The notes under the pieces are model-generated. The model worked only from the letters and a program-made list of their open reading frames with translations. It ran no database searches and was not told the origin of the DNA. Made by a program: the position numbers and the translations under genes. A DNA stretch of 42,497 nt from CAZABC01 sp964483405. Its GTDB lineage: Bacteria > Chloroflexota > Limnocylindria > Limnocylindrales > CSP1-4. The stretch is taken from contig CAZABC010000022.1 in NCBI GenBank assembly GCA_964483405.1, positions 1 through 42,497 on the forward strand, in the 5' to 3' direction. Of this stretch, positions 23,767 through 30,976 are shown one piece after another (within the stretch, counting starts at the first letter, position 1; every line of letters starts with the position of its first letter).

Positions 23767-24951
23767 TTGAAGCGAAGCACACGGATCATGGCGCTCGCCG
23801 CCACGGCGGTGATGGCCGTCGGAGCCTGCAGCAGCGACGGCGGAGCGACGCCGGCCCCATCGCCGATCGCGAGCCTCGGGAGCCCCGATGGCCAGAGCAT
23901 CAAGGTCTTGGCGTGGCCGGGCTATGTCGAGGACGGCTCGTACGACGAGTCGGTCGACTGGGTGACCCCGTTCGAGGAGGCGACCGGCTGCGACGTCACC
24001 GTCCAGACGTTCGGGACCTCCGACGAGGCATACAGCCTGTTCTCCACCAACCCCGAGGAGTACGACGTCGTTTCGGCGTCCGGCGACGCGAGCCTCCGAC
24101 TCGTCCGTGCCGGCTACGTGCAGCCCGTGAACGTCGACCTCCTCGCGAACTACGCCGACATCTTCGAGGCGCTGAAGAACCAGCCCTACAACACGGTCGA
24201 CGGTGTCCACTACGGCGCCCCGCACGGCCGAGGCTCCAACCTGCTCATGTGGCGGACCGACGAGGTGTCGCCCGCGCCGGACAGCTGGTCCGTCATGTTC
24301 GAGGGCGACTCGCCGTACGCCGGCAAGGTCTCGATCTACGACGCCCCGATCTACATCGCCGACGCGGCCGTCTACCTGATGGCGACGAAGCCCGAGCTCG
24401 GCATCAAGAACCCGTACGCCCTCGACGACACGCAGTTCCAGGCGGCCGTCGATCTCCTGAAGACCCAGAAGGCGCTCGTCGGCCAGTACTGGACCGACTA
24501 CCTCAAGCAGATGGACGCCTTCCGGGCGGGCGACGTCACCGTCGGCACGACCTGGCAGGTCATCACGAACCTCCTCCAGGCGGAGGACCCGGCCGTCCCG
24601 GTCGAGGTGGTCAAGCCGAAGGAGGGGGCCACCGGGTGGTCCGACACCTGGATGATCAACTCCAAGACGAAGGTGATCGACTGCGCCTATGCCTTCATCG
24701 ATCACATCGTGTCGCCCGAGGTGAACGCCCAGATCGCCGAGTGGTTCGGCGAGGCTCCCGGCAACAGCAAGTCCTGCGCGCTGACCGTCGACCCGAACCA
24801 CTGCGACACGTTCCATGCCGAAGACGAGGCCTTCTGGGAGGACGTCTGGTACTGGCAGACGCCCGAGGCCACGTGCGTCGATGGGCGGACGGACGTGACG
24901 TGCAAGAGCTTCGACGACTGGATCAACGCCTGGACCGAGATCAAGGGCTGA
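23767..24951 (+). CDS. potD: Spermidine/putrescine-type binding lipoprotein
   Basis: 394 aa. Signal peptide with lipobox (MAVGAC), a short Ala/Pro linker, then the PotD/PotF fold: IKVLAWPGYVED, TFGTSDEAYSLF, YDVVSASGDASLRLV, GVHYGAPHGRGSNLLMW and VTVGTTWQVI. It captures a polyamine or a similar cation outside the cell. The start is TTG (23767): GGAGGAGGA lies six bases upstream and the first codons supply the basic n-region KRSTR; the next in-frame ATG (23788) would lose it. The C-terminal quarter carries several Cys (KSCALTVDPNHC, EATCVDGRTDVTC) that may form disulfides, not usual for PotD. Confidence 0.92.
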   Translation: MKRSTRIMALAATAVMAVGACSSDGGATPAPSPIASLGSPDGQSIKVLAWPGYVEDGSYDESVDWVTPFEEATGCDVTVQTFGTSDEAYSLFSTNPEEYDVVSASGDASLRLVRAGYVQPVNVDLLANYADIFEALKNQPYNTVDGVHYGAPHGRGSNLLMWRTDEVSPAPDSWSVMFEGDSPYAGKVSIYDAPIYIADAAVYLMATKPELGIKNPYALDDTQFQAAVDLLKTQKALVGQYWTDYLKQMDAFRAGDVTVGTTWQVITNLLQAEDPAVPVEVVKPKEGATGWSDTWMINSKTKVIDCAYAFIDHIVSPEVNAQIAEWFGEAPGNSKSCALTVDPNHCDTFHAEDEAFWEDVWYWQTPEATCVDGRTDVTCKSFDDWINAWTEIKG

Positions 24952-24967
24952 CGCCCGCCTGAGACCG

Positions 24968-25005
24968 GCGTCGCCCGCGGCCGCGCTCGCGGTGGCGGGC
25001 GACGC
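24968..25005 (+). promoter_or_regulatory. Intercistronic hairpin between binding protein and permease
   Basis: gcgtcgcccgc (24968-24978) pairs perfectly with gcgggcgacgc (24995-25005), with a further small stem inside. Such hairpins after the binding-protein gene of importer operons usually protect the upstream message and lower expression of the permeases. Confidence 0.6.
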
Positions 25006-25023
25006 TCCCGACCTCGCCCGACG

Positions 25024-25926
25024 ATGACCGCCGCAGCCGACTCCAGGGTCCCGATGCCGGCCCCGGGGCCCGTCCGCCGCCTGGCGGGCTGGCTCCACCG
25101 CCACGATCGTGCGCGCCTGCTGCTGCTCATCAGCCTGCCGGTCGGCGGGCTGATCCTCGTCTACTTCGGGTCGCTCGTCGTCCTCCTCGTCAACGCGTTC
25201 TGGACGACGGACCCGTTCACCAGCCAGGTGGTCCGCGAGTTCACCCTCGAGAACTTCCAGGAGCTCATGTCGACCGAGGTCTACCGGATCGTCACGCTCC
25301 GGACGGTCGCGATGGCGGCCGTCGTCACGCTCACCTGCATCCTCGTCGCATTCCCGATCGCGTACTACATGGCCCGGATCGCCTCGGTCCGGGCCCGCGG
25401 GATCCTCGTCGTCGCCGTCCTGATGCCGCTCTGGGCGAGCTATCTGATCAAGGCCTACTCCTGGCGGATCATCCTGTCCGAGGACGGCGTCCTGAACTGG
25501 CTGCTCGAGCCGCTCGGCCTGAGCGGGCCCGGCCTGACCGGCCTCGTGCCCGTCTGGATCACGTTCGTCTACCTGTGGCTGCCGTACATGATCCTGCCGA
25601 TCTACGCCGGGCTCGAGCGCATCCCGGGCTCGCTCCTCGAGGCATCGGCGGACCTCGGCGGCCACGCATCGACGACCTTCCGGCGCGTGGTCCTGCCGCT
25701 CACGTTCCCCGCGGTCATCGCCGGCTCGATCTTCACCTTCAGCCTGACGCTCGGCGACTACATCGTCCCGAACACGGTCTCGAACGTGCAGTTCATCGGC
25801 AACGTCATCCAGGTGAACCAGGCCCAGAACCTGCCCCTCGCGGCCGCCTACTCGATGGTCCCGCTCGCGATCATGCTCGTCTACCTGTTCGTCGCCCGTC
25901 GGCTCGGGGCATTCGAGGCGCTCTGA
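25024..25926 (+). CDS. potB: Spermidine/putrescine-type ABC permease, PotB-like
   Basis: 300 aa, six transmembrane helices. The ABC permease EAA-loop is seen in LEASADLGGHASTTFRRVVLPLTFPAVIAGSI, near residue 205-235; YLIKAYSWRIIL and LWLPYMILPIYAGLERI are typical of PotB. It starts after a 72-base spacer with a stable hairpin and ends by sharing one base with the next start (TGATG). With the PotC-like subunit it forms the inner-membrane channel of the importer. Confidence 0.92.
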   Translation: MTAAADSRVPMPAPGPVRRLAGWLHRHDRARLLLLISLPVGGLILVYFGSLVVLLVNAFWTTDPFTSQVVREFTLENFQELMSTEVYRIVTLRTVAMAAVVTLTCILVAFPIAYYMARIASVRARGILVVAVLMPLWASYLIKAYSWRIILSEDGVLNWLLEPLGLSGPGLTGLVPVWITFVYLWLPYMILPIYAGLERIPGSLLEASADLGGHASTTFRRVVLPLTFPAVIAGSIFTFSLTLGDYIVPNTVSNVQFIGNVIQVNQAQNLPLAAAYSMVPLAIMLVYLFVARRLGAFEAL

Positions 25927-26729
25927 TGGAGGGACGCGGCACCCGGACGCTCCTGCGGATCGCGACCGCGACGACCCTCGGGTTCATCTACCTGCCGCTG
26001 ACGCTCGTCGCGCTCTACGCCTTCAACGAGAGCGGCACGAACGCCTGGCCACCCTCGGGCTTCACCCTCGAATGGTTCGCCGAGGCGGCCCGGAACAGCG
26101 GGCTCCAGCAGGCGTTCACGACCTCGGTCGCCGTCGCGATCGTCGCCTCGAGCATCGCGGTCGTCCTCGGCACGCTCGCCTCGATGGGCGTGGCCCGCTA
26201 CTCGTTCTTCGGCCGCGAGGCGATCTCGTTCGCGGTCCTCTTCCCGATCGCCCTGCCGGGCGTCGTCACCGGCATGGCGCTGAGCACGACGTTCGGGACC
26301 ATCGGCTTCTCGCTCGGGTTCCTGACGATCGTCATCAGCCACGCGACGTTCTGCGTCGTCCTCGTCTACAACAACACGATCGCCCGGCTGCGGCGGACCT
26401 CGCGCTCGTACGAGGAGGCGTCCGCCGACCTTGGCGCCCACTCGTTCCAGACGTTCCGGTTCGTGACGTTCCCGGCCCTCCGGTCGGCGATGCTCGCGGG
26501 AGGCCTCCTCGCCTTCGCGCTCTCCTTCGACGAGGTCATCGTCACGATCTTCACGGCCGGCGGGGTGAAGACACTGCCGATCTGGATCTTCCAGAGCTTC
26601 CGGCTCGCGAACCAGACGCCGCTCGTCAATGTCGCGGGCCTGGTCGCGATCGCCCTGTCGGTGATCCCGGTGTGGATCGCCTCCCGGGTCACCTCGGACG
26701 CGGGCTCGGTCGCCGGCGCGCGAGGCTGA
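25926..26729 (+). CDS. potC: Spermidine/putrescine-type ABC permease, PotC-like
   Basis: 267 aa, six helices. Features: FIYLPLTLVALYAFNES, WPPSGFTLEWF, the EAA-loop YEEASADLGAHSFQTFRFVTFPALRSAMLAG and SFDEVIVTIFTAGG, which identify PotC. The ATG overlaps the PotB stop by one base. Last gene of the importer operon; the minus-strand small peptide gene follows convergently only six bases after its stop. Confidence 0.92.
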   Translation: MEGRGTRTLLRIATATTLGFIYLPLTLVALYAFNESGTNAWPPSGFTLEWFAEAARNSGLQQAFTTSVAVAIVASSIAVVLGTLASMGVARYSFFGREAISFAVLFPIALPGVVTGMALSTTFGTIGFSLGFLTIVISHATFCVVLVYNNTIARLRRTSRSYEEASADLGAHSFQTFRFVTFPALRSAMLAGGLLAFALSFDEVIVTIFTAGGVKTLPIWIFQSFRLANQTPLVNVAGLVAIALSVIPVWIASRVTSDAGSVAGARG

Positions 26730-26735
26730 GCCCGG

Positions 26736-26864
26736 TCAGCACCAGCGCTTGCCGGCCTCCAGGGCGAGGCCGATCGCCGCGAGCGCGGCCGGGCCGAGGA
26801 GGAGGCGGGTCGACGGGAGCCAGCGGCCGAGCAGGACGAGCGGGCGGGACGGACCGCGAAGCAT
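26736..26864 (-). CDS. Small membrane peptide, LALEAGKRW family (second copy)
   Basis: 42 codons: MLRGPSRPLVLLGRWLPSTR, then a hydrophobic stretch (LLLGPAALAAIGLAL) and the tail EAGKRWC before TGA. AGGGGG six bases before the ATG is a good ribosome site. The C-terminal nine residues LALEAGKRW are identical to those of the 32-aa peptide at 13381-13479, while the N-terminal halves differ, so selection appears to act on the helix end and tail. The last residue is Cys here and Thr there. Convergent with potC. Function unknown. Confidence 0.68.
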   Translation of the reverse strand: MLRGPSRPLVLLGRWLPSTRLLLGPAALAAIGLALEAGKRWC

Positions 26865-26995
26865 GGCGCACCCCCTGGCGGCGCACGGCCGCCGGTCGGA
26901 CGACGACGCTCGACCCCGCCGAGGGATGCCCGGTCGATGCCGCCGGTGCGATCCTGACCGGCGCCACTCATCCGCGGCTTATCCGGCCGCGATCG

Positions 26996-27166
26996 TCACA
27001 TCGACGGGACGTAGTCGGGGTCGAGGAACCGGTCCGGGTCGTCCTTGAACTCGAGCAGGCAGCCCTTCCCGCAGAACCAGTAGGTGGTGCCCTCGTGCTC
27101 GTACGCCAGCTGCGAGGTCGTCGTGTCGACCTCCATCCCGCAGACCGGGTCGATCTCGATCGCCAT
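26996..27166 (-). CDS. YHS domain protein
   Basis: 56 aa, a single YHS domain: DPVCGMEVD at residues 6-14, then AYEHEGTTYWFCGKGCLLEF with the paired Cys (32, 36) and FLDPDYV at the end. YHS domains bind metals, often copper or other soft ions, and accompany heavy-metal transporters or multicomponent monooxygenases. GGGAGG upstream of the ATG at 27166 sets the start; TATACT at 27216-27221 (minus strand) is a likely -10 box. It is divergent from the DksA/TraR gene. Confidence 0.88.
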   Translation of the reverse strand: MAIEIDPVCGMEVDTTTSQLAYEHEGTTYWFCGKGCLLEFKDDPDRFLDPDYVPSM

Positions 27167-27201
27167 CGGTGCCTCCCGTGCGGCCGGCGCCGTGCCGGAC
27201 C

Positions 27202-27223
27202 GGATACTACCGGGGAGTATACC
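27202..27223. promoter_or_regulatory. Dyad in the YHS/DksA divergent promoter region
   Basis: GGATACT and AGTATACC form an imperfect inverted repeat around ACCGGGG. The right half read on the minus strand gives TATACT, a -10-like box for the YHS gene. A symmetrical operator overlapping a promoter is possible; the regulator is not identified. Confidence 0.4.
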
Positions 27224-27258
27224 GGGCCCGACAGCCGAGCGTAGCATCGGGCGCAGAC

Positions 27259-27600
27259 ATGGACGACGCGACCCTTGCCGCCCGCCGCACCGCGCTCCTC
27301 GAGGAGCGCGAGCGCCTCCGCCTCGAGCTCGTCGAGGACGTCGAGGCGCCAGGGCCGATGACGTACGGCTCGCAGGCCGCGGCCGCGACCCACGTCTTCG
27401 AGCAGCAGCGCGACCTCGCGCTGCGCGATCGGAACCAGCGCCAGCTCGCCGAGATCGCCGCCGCGCTCGAGCGGCTCGACGCCGGAGCGTACGGGACCTG
27501 CCCCCGCTGCCATCGGCCGGTCGGCGACGAGCGACTCGAGGCTCTCCCGTGGGCGACCCACTGCATCGACTGCCAGCGGGAGCTCGGGCGGACGCGGTGA
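27259..27600 (+). CDS. DksA/TraR-type zinc finger protein
   Basis: 113 aa: an N-terminal coiled-coil rich in Arg/Glu/Leu (residues 8-70) followed by a C4 zinc finger (Cys81, 84, 102, 105; TCPRC and HCIDC), the arrangement of DksA/TraR proteins and of the shorter YteA/YocK group. Such proteins bind in the RNA polymerase secondary channel or act as general stress factors. Coiled-coil tip residues typical of true DksA (DxxDxA) are not clear, so stringent-response activity should not be assumed. TAGCAT (27242-27247) lies eleven bases before the ATG. The dehydratase gene follows 13 bases after. Confidence 0.85.
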   Translation: MDDATLAARRTALLEERERLRLELVEDVEAPGPMTYGSQAAAATHVFEQQRDLALRDRNQRQLAEIAAALERLDAGAYGTCPRCHRPVGDERLEALPWATHCIDCQRELGRTR

Positions 27601-27613
27601 GCGGGCGCGGGCG

Positions 27614-28612
27614 ATGAGCGGGCGCGACGACCTCGTCGGGCTCGACCGGATCCGGGCCGCGGCCGCGATCCTCGACGGCGTCGTCGTCCGGACGCCGCTC
27701 GTCGGGTTCGGCGACCCGGACCGGCGCCGGTTCCTGAAGGCCGAGTCGCTCCAGCCGATCGGGGCGTTCAAGCTGCGGGGCGCCTACCACGCCGTCGCGA
27801 CGCTCGAGCCCGACGCCCGGGCGCGAGGCGTCATCACCTACTCGTCGGGCAACCACGCCCAGGGCGTCGCCCGCGCGGCGCGGCTCCTCGGGGTGCCGGC
27901 GGTCGTCGTGATGCCCGACGACGCCCCGGCGATCAAGCGCGCCCGGGTCGCCGCCGACAGCGCCGAGATCGTCACGGTCGGCCCGGCGAGCGAGGAGCGC
28001 CGCCTCGTCGCCGAGCGGATCGCCGTCGAGCGCGGCCTCGCGATCATCCCGCCGTACGACGACGACCGGATCATCGCCGGGCAGGGCACCTGCGGGCTCG
28101 AGATCGCCGAGGCGCTGCCCGACCTCGCCGCGGTCCTCGTGCCGATCGGCGGCGGCGGACTCGCGAGCGGCGTCGCGGCCGCCGTCCGGGCGCTTCACCC
28201 GCGGGCCCGGATCGTCGGCGTGGAGCCCGAGCTCGCCGCCGATGCCCGCGAGTCGCTCGAGCGCGACCAGATCGTCGAGTGGCCGGCGGCGCTCGTCTCG
28301 CGGACGATCGCCGACGGCACCCGGACCCAGGCCCTCGGCCGTCGGACGTTCGCGCATCTCCGGGTCCTCCTCGACGCCATCGTCACCGTCAGCGAGGCCG
28401 AGATCGCGGCCGGGGTCCGGATCGCGGCCGAGGAGAGCCGGCTCGTGGTCGAGCCGTCAGGCGCGCTCCCGCTCGCGGCGCTGGCGTTCCACGCCGCGGA
28501 CGCGGGCGTCGAGGGGCTCGGGGGGTCGGTCGTCGCGGTCGTCAGCGGCGGGAACGTCGACCCGGATCGCTACCGGGCCTACCTCGAGGCGCCGATCCCG
28601 CCAGCGGGCTGA
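27614..28612 (+). CDS. Threonine/serine dehydratase-like PLP enzyme
   Basis: 332 aa, fold type II PLP enzyme. Lys53 in IGAFKLRGAYHA is the Schiff-base Lys, SSGNHAQGVA binds substrate, IGGGGLASG (about 180) is the phosphate-binding glycine loop, and VEPSGALPLAAL with SGGNVD closes the active site. No C-terminal ACT domain is present, so it matches the catabolic/serine racemase-like group, which deaminates Thr or Ser to 2-oxo acids. It starts 13 bases after the DksA-like gene, and its 3' end overlaps the convergent ctaG-like gene by 71 bases. Confidence 0.9.
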   Translation: MSGRDDLVGLDRIRAAAAILDGVVVRTPLVGFGDPDRRRFLKAESLQPIGAFKLRGAYHAVATLEPDARARGVITYSSGNHAQGVARAARLLGVPAVVVMPDDAPAIKRARVAADSAEIVTVGPASEERRLVAERIAVERGLAIIPPYDDDRIIAGQGTCGLEIAEALPDLAAVLVPIGGGGLASGVAAAVRALHPRARIVGVEPELAADARESLERDQIVEWPAALVSRTIADGTRTQALGRRTFAHLRVLLDAIVTVSEAEIAAGVRIAAEESRLVVEPSGALPLAALAFHAADAGVEGLGGSVVAVVSGGNVDPDRYRAYLEAPIPPAG

Positions 28613-29663
28613 CCGCCGACCGCTCGCCCGCCAGGCGCTCCGCGAGGCGGACCTCGCGCTCGCGGATCGCCGCTTCCTCCGCCTCGACGGCCCGGTCGCC
28701 GCGCTCGGCCCGGCGCTCCTCGGCCCGCCACCAGGCCGCGAGGACGAGGAGCATCGCCACCAGGAAGGTGAGGTCGCCCCAGACCCACATGATCGCGCCG
28801 GCCGCCTGCTGGTCGAGGAGCGGGCTCGGGCCCCACGGCCGGATCGTCGTGACGTAGTGCGGGTAGAGCGGCTCGGCCGCCGCGTAGATCGTCATCGCCA
28901 GCAGCGTGTTCTGCGGCATCTGGAGGCCGAGGTAGAGCAGCCGCGCCGGGTACGACATGCGGTACGGGCTCGGATCGGCGCCGACGACCGGCCACCAGAA
29001 CAGGAGGGCCGACCCGAGGAAGAGGGCGTGCTCGAGGAAGTGGAGCGGCTCGCTCTCGAGCGCGGCGTCGAAGAGCGGCGAGACGTGGGTGATCCACTGG
29101 ACCGCCGTGAAGGTGATCCAGGCGACGACCGGGTGACCGATGAACCGGACGACCCGGCTGTGGAGGACCGGCAGGACGATGTCGCGGCGGGTCTCCGGGG
29201 ACGACACCCGGAGGACGAGCGTGATCGGCGCCGACAGGGCGAAGAGCGGCGCGGCCACGAGGACGAGCAGCATGTGCTGGACCATGTGGACCGAGAACAG
29301 CGTCGTGTCGTAGCGCTCGACGCCGGACTGGAGCGCGATCTCGACGGCCAGGATCGCGAGGAGGAAGGCGACCGTCCGGCCGCGGGGCACCGGGTTCGCC
29401 GGATGGGCGGCGTCGACCCGGCGGACCGCCCAGATCCACCAGGCGACGCCGGCGACGAGGGGGATCTGGACGATCGGGTCGAACGACCAGTCGAGGAGGA
29501 ACGCGGCGGGGGTCGGCGCGGGCGGGGTCGGGCCGCCGTGGGCCAGCGCCGCCGGCGCGGCCGCGAAGAAGGCGACGACGGCCGCCGCGGCGGCGGCGAC
29601 GACGACCGAGCCGCGGCCCGCCGGGCGGCGGCGGGGTGTCGCGTCCATCGGGTCGCGGAACAT
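28542..29663 (-). CDS. Cytochrome c oxidase assembly protein, CtaG (caa3) family
   Basis: 373 aa with an N-terminal signal/anchor (ending ALAHGG) and about seven further helices. Family-typical features are FSVHMVQHMLLVLVAAPLFALSAPIT, HPVVAWITF, HFLEHALFLGSALLFWWPVVG and the late MWVWGDLTFLVAML. CtaG-type proteins are needed for assembling CuB-containing oxidase. It faces the oxidase operon head to head, fitting that role. The C-terminal charged tail (about 55 aa) reaches into the 3' end of the convergent dehydratase gene, an unusual 71-base overlap; an earlier true stop is not seen. GAGG before the ATG at 29663. Confidence 0.88.
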   Translation of the reverse strand: MFRDPMDATPRRRPAGRGSVVVAAAAAAVVAFFAAAPAALAHGGPTPPAPTPAAFLLDWSFDPIVQIPLVAGVAWWIWAVRRVDAAHPANPVPRGRTVAFLLAILAVEIALQSGVERYDTTLFSVHMVQHMLLVLVAAPLFALSAPITLVLRVSSPETRRDIVLPVLHSRVVRFIGHPVVAWITFTAVQWITHVSPLFDAALESEPLHFLEHALFLGSALLFWWPVVGADPSPYRMSYPARLLYLGLQMPQNTLLAMTIYAAAEPLYPHYVTTIRPWGPSPLLDQQAAGAIMWVWGDLTFLVAMLLVLAAWWRAEERRAERGDRAVEAEEAAIREREVRLAERLAGERSAVSPLAGSAPRGRPGSDPGRRSRR

Positions 29664-29700
29664 TTACCGACCTCGTGTGTGCAAGTGGCCGCCGACCCGC

Positions 29701-29735
29701 TATCATGCCCGCGTTCCACCCAGCGCCCCGGGTGG
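29701..29735 (+). promoter_or_regulatory. Oxidase operon promoter and leader hairpin
   Basis: TATCAT at 29701-29706 is a plausible -10 box; CCACCC (29716-29721) and GGGTGG (29730-29735) would form a hairpin near the start of the leader, about 90 bases before coxB. No clear -35. Confidence 0.4.
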
Positions 29736-29822
29736 GATTGTCGTATATCCCGTCGGCGGTCACCCGACCCGGGGCCGCTCCGATCGACGCTCGATCCACG
29801 AACGACGCTCGATGAGGAACCG

Positions 29823-30968
29823 ATGACCACGCCCCGCCGATCCGGCCCGTCGCCCGCAGTCTGGCTGCTCATCGCCGCCGTGCTGTCGGTCGGGGCCTTC
29901 CTCGGCATCCTGGCCATCAGCGGCATCAACGGCCCGACCGGCTCGCCCGACATCGTCGCCCAGCTCGAAGTCGTCTGGGCCTCGTTCTTCCCGCCGGCGC
30001 CGTCGACGACCCAGGGCGGCGAGATCCACGACCTGTACACCCTCGTCTTCATCGTCGCCGCGGCGATCTTCCTCCTCGTCGAGGGGCTGATCGTCTGGGC
30101 GGTCGTCCGCTACCGCCGTCGCCCGGACCAGACCGAGCTGCCGCCCCAGACGCACGGCAACAACACGCTCGAGGTCATCTGGACCGTCGTCCCGACCGCG
30201 ATCGTCGCGATCCTGTTCTTCCTGTCGTGGCAGACGCTCAACTCGGTCGACGCCTCGAAGGCCGAGGCCGGCGAGGTCCGGATCCGGGCCGTGGCGGCCC
30301 GCTTCCAGTGGTCGTTCGAGTACATCTCGCCCGACGACAACTCGACGGTCCTGTTCACCCAGATCGCGCCCGAGATGGTCGTCCCGGCCGGCCGGACGGT
30401 CCACCTCGCCCTCCGCAGCCCGGACGTCAACCACGCCTTCTACGTCCCGCAGTTCCTGTTCAAGCGCGACGTCATCCCGGGCAAGGAGAACGTCTTCGAC
30501 TTCAAGGTCGAGGAGGCCTTCGCCGGTCAGACCTTCCGCGGTCAGTGCGCCGAGCTCTGCGGCGCCCAGCACTGGGCGATGCAGTTCACGGTGAAGGCGC
30601 TGACCCCGGCCGAGTTCGACGCCTGGCTCGCCGACCAGGTCGCGAACGCCCAGGAGACCCCGGCGCCGGCGCCCTCGGGCGCGCCGGAGGGTGCCGTGAT
30701 CGAGCTCACCGCGCAGAACATCGAGTTCGACAAGACGGCGATCGAGGCGCCGGCCGACGCGGAGTTCACCATCCGCTTCAAGAACGACGACCCGGCGGTC
30801 ACCCACAATGTGGAGATCAAGGACGCGGCCGGGACCACGGTCTTCTTCGGTGAGATCTTCCAGGGCGTCGACTCGCGCGACTACCGGGTCCCGGCGCTGC
30901 CGGCGGGCACGTACCAGTTCATCTGCACGGTCCATCCGAACATGGCCGGCACGCTGACGGTCAAGTAG
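29823..30968 (+). CDS. coxB: Cytochrome c oxidase subunit II fused to a C-terminal cupredoxin
   Basis: 381 aa. Two N-terminal helices (about residues 13-35 and 75-97), then the CuA domain: His204 in VNHAFYVPQF and Cys242, Cys246, His250, Met253 in GQCAELCGAQHWAM, all ligands intact. After a Pro/Ala linker (about 275-290) an additional cupredoxin of about 90 aa follows with His328 (THNVEI) and Cys368, His371, Met374 (ICTVHPNM), a complete type-1 copper set. Subunit II accepts electrons at CuA; usual extra domains are cytochrome c, so the blue-copper domain probably acts as tethered electron donor. A near-identical domain ends the protein at 33496-34611. First gene of the oxidase operon. Confidence 0.93.
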   Translation: MTTPRRSGPSPAVWLLIAAVLSVGAFLGILAISGINGPTGSPDIVAQLEVVWASFFPPAPSTTQGGEIHDLYTLVFIVAAAIFLLVEGLIVWAVVRYRRRPDQTELPPQTHGNNTLEVIWTVVPTAIVAILFFLSWQTLNSVDASKAEAGEVRIRAVAARFQWSFEYISPDDNSTVLFTQIAPEMVVPAGRTVHLALRSPDVNHAFYVPQFLFKRDVIPGKENVFDFKVEEAFAGQTFRGQCAELCGAQHWAMQFTVKALTPAEFDAWLADQVANAQETPAPAPSGAPEGAVIELTAQNIEFDKTAIEAPADAEFTIRFKNDDPAVTHNVEIKDAAGTTVFFGEIFQGVDSRDYRVPALPAGTYQFICTVHPNMAGTLTVK

Positions 30969-30976
30969 GGAGCTCC

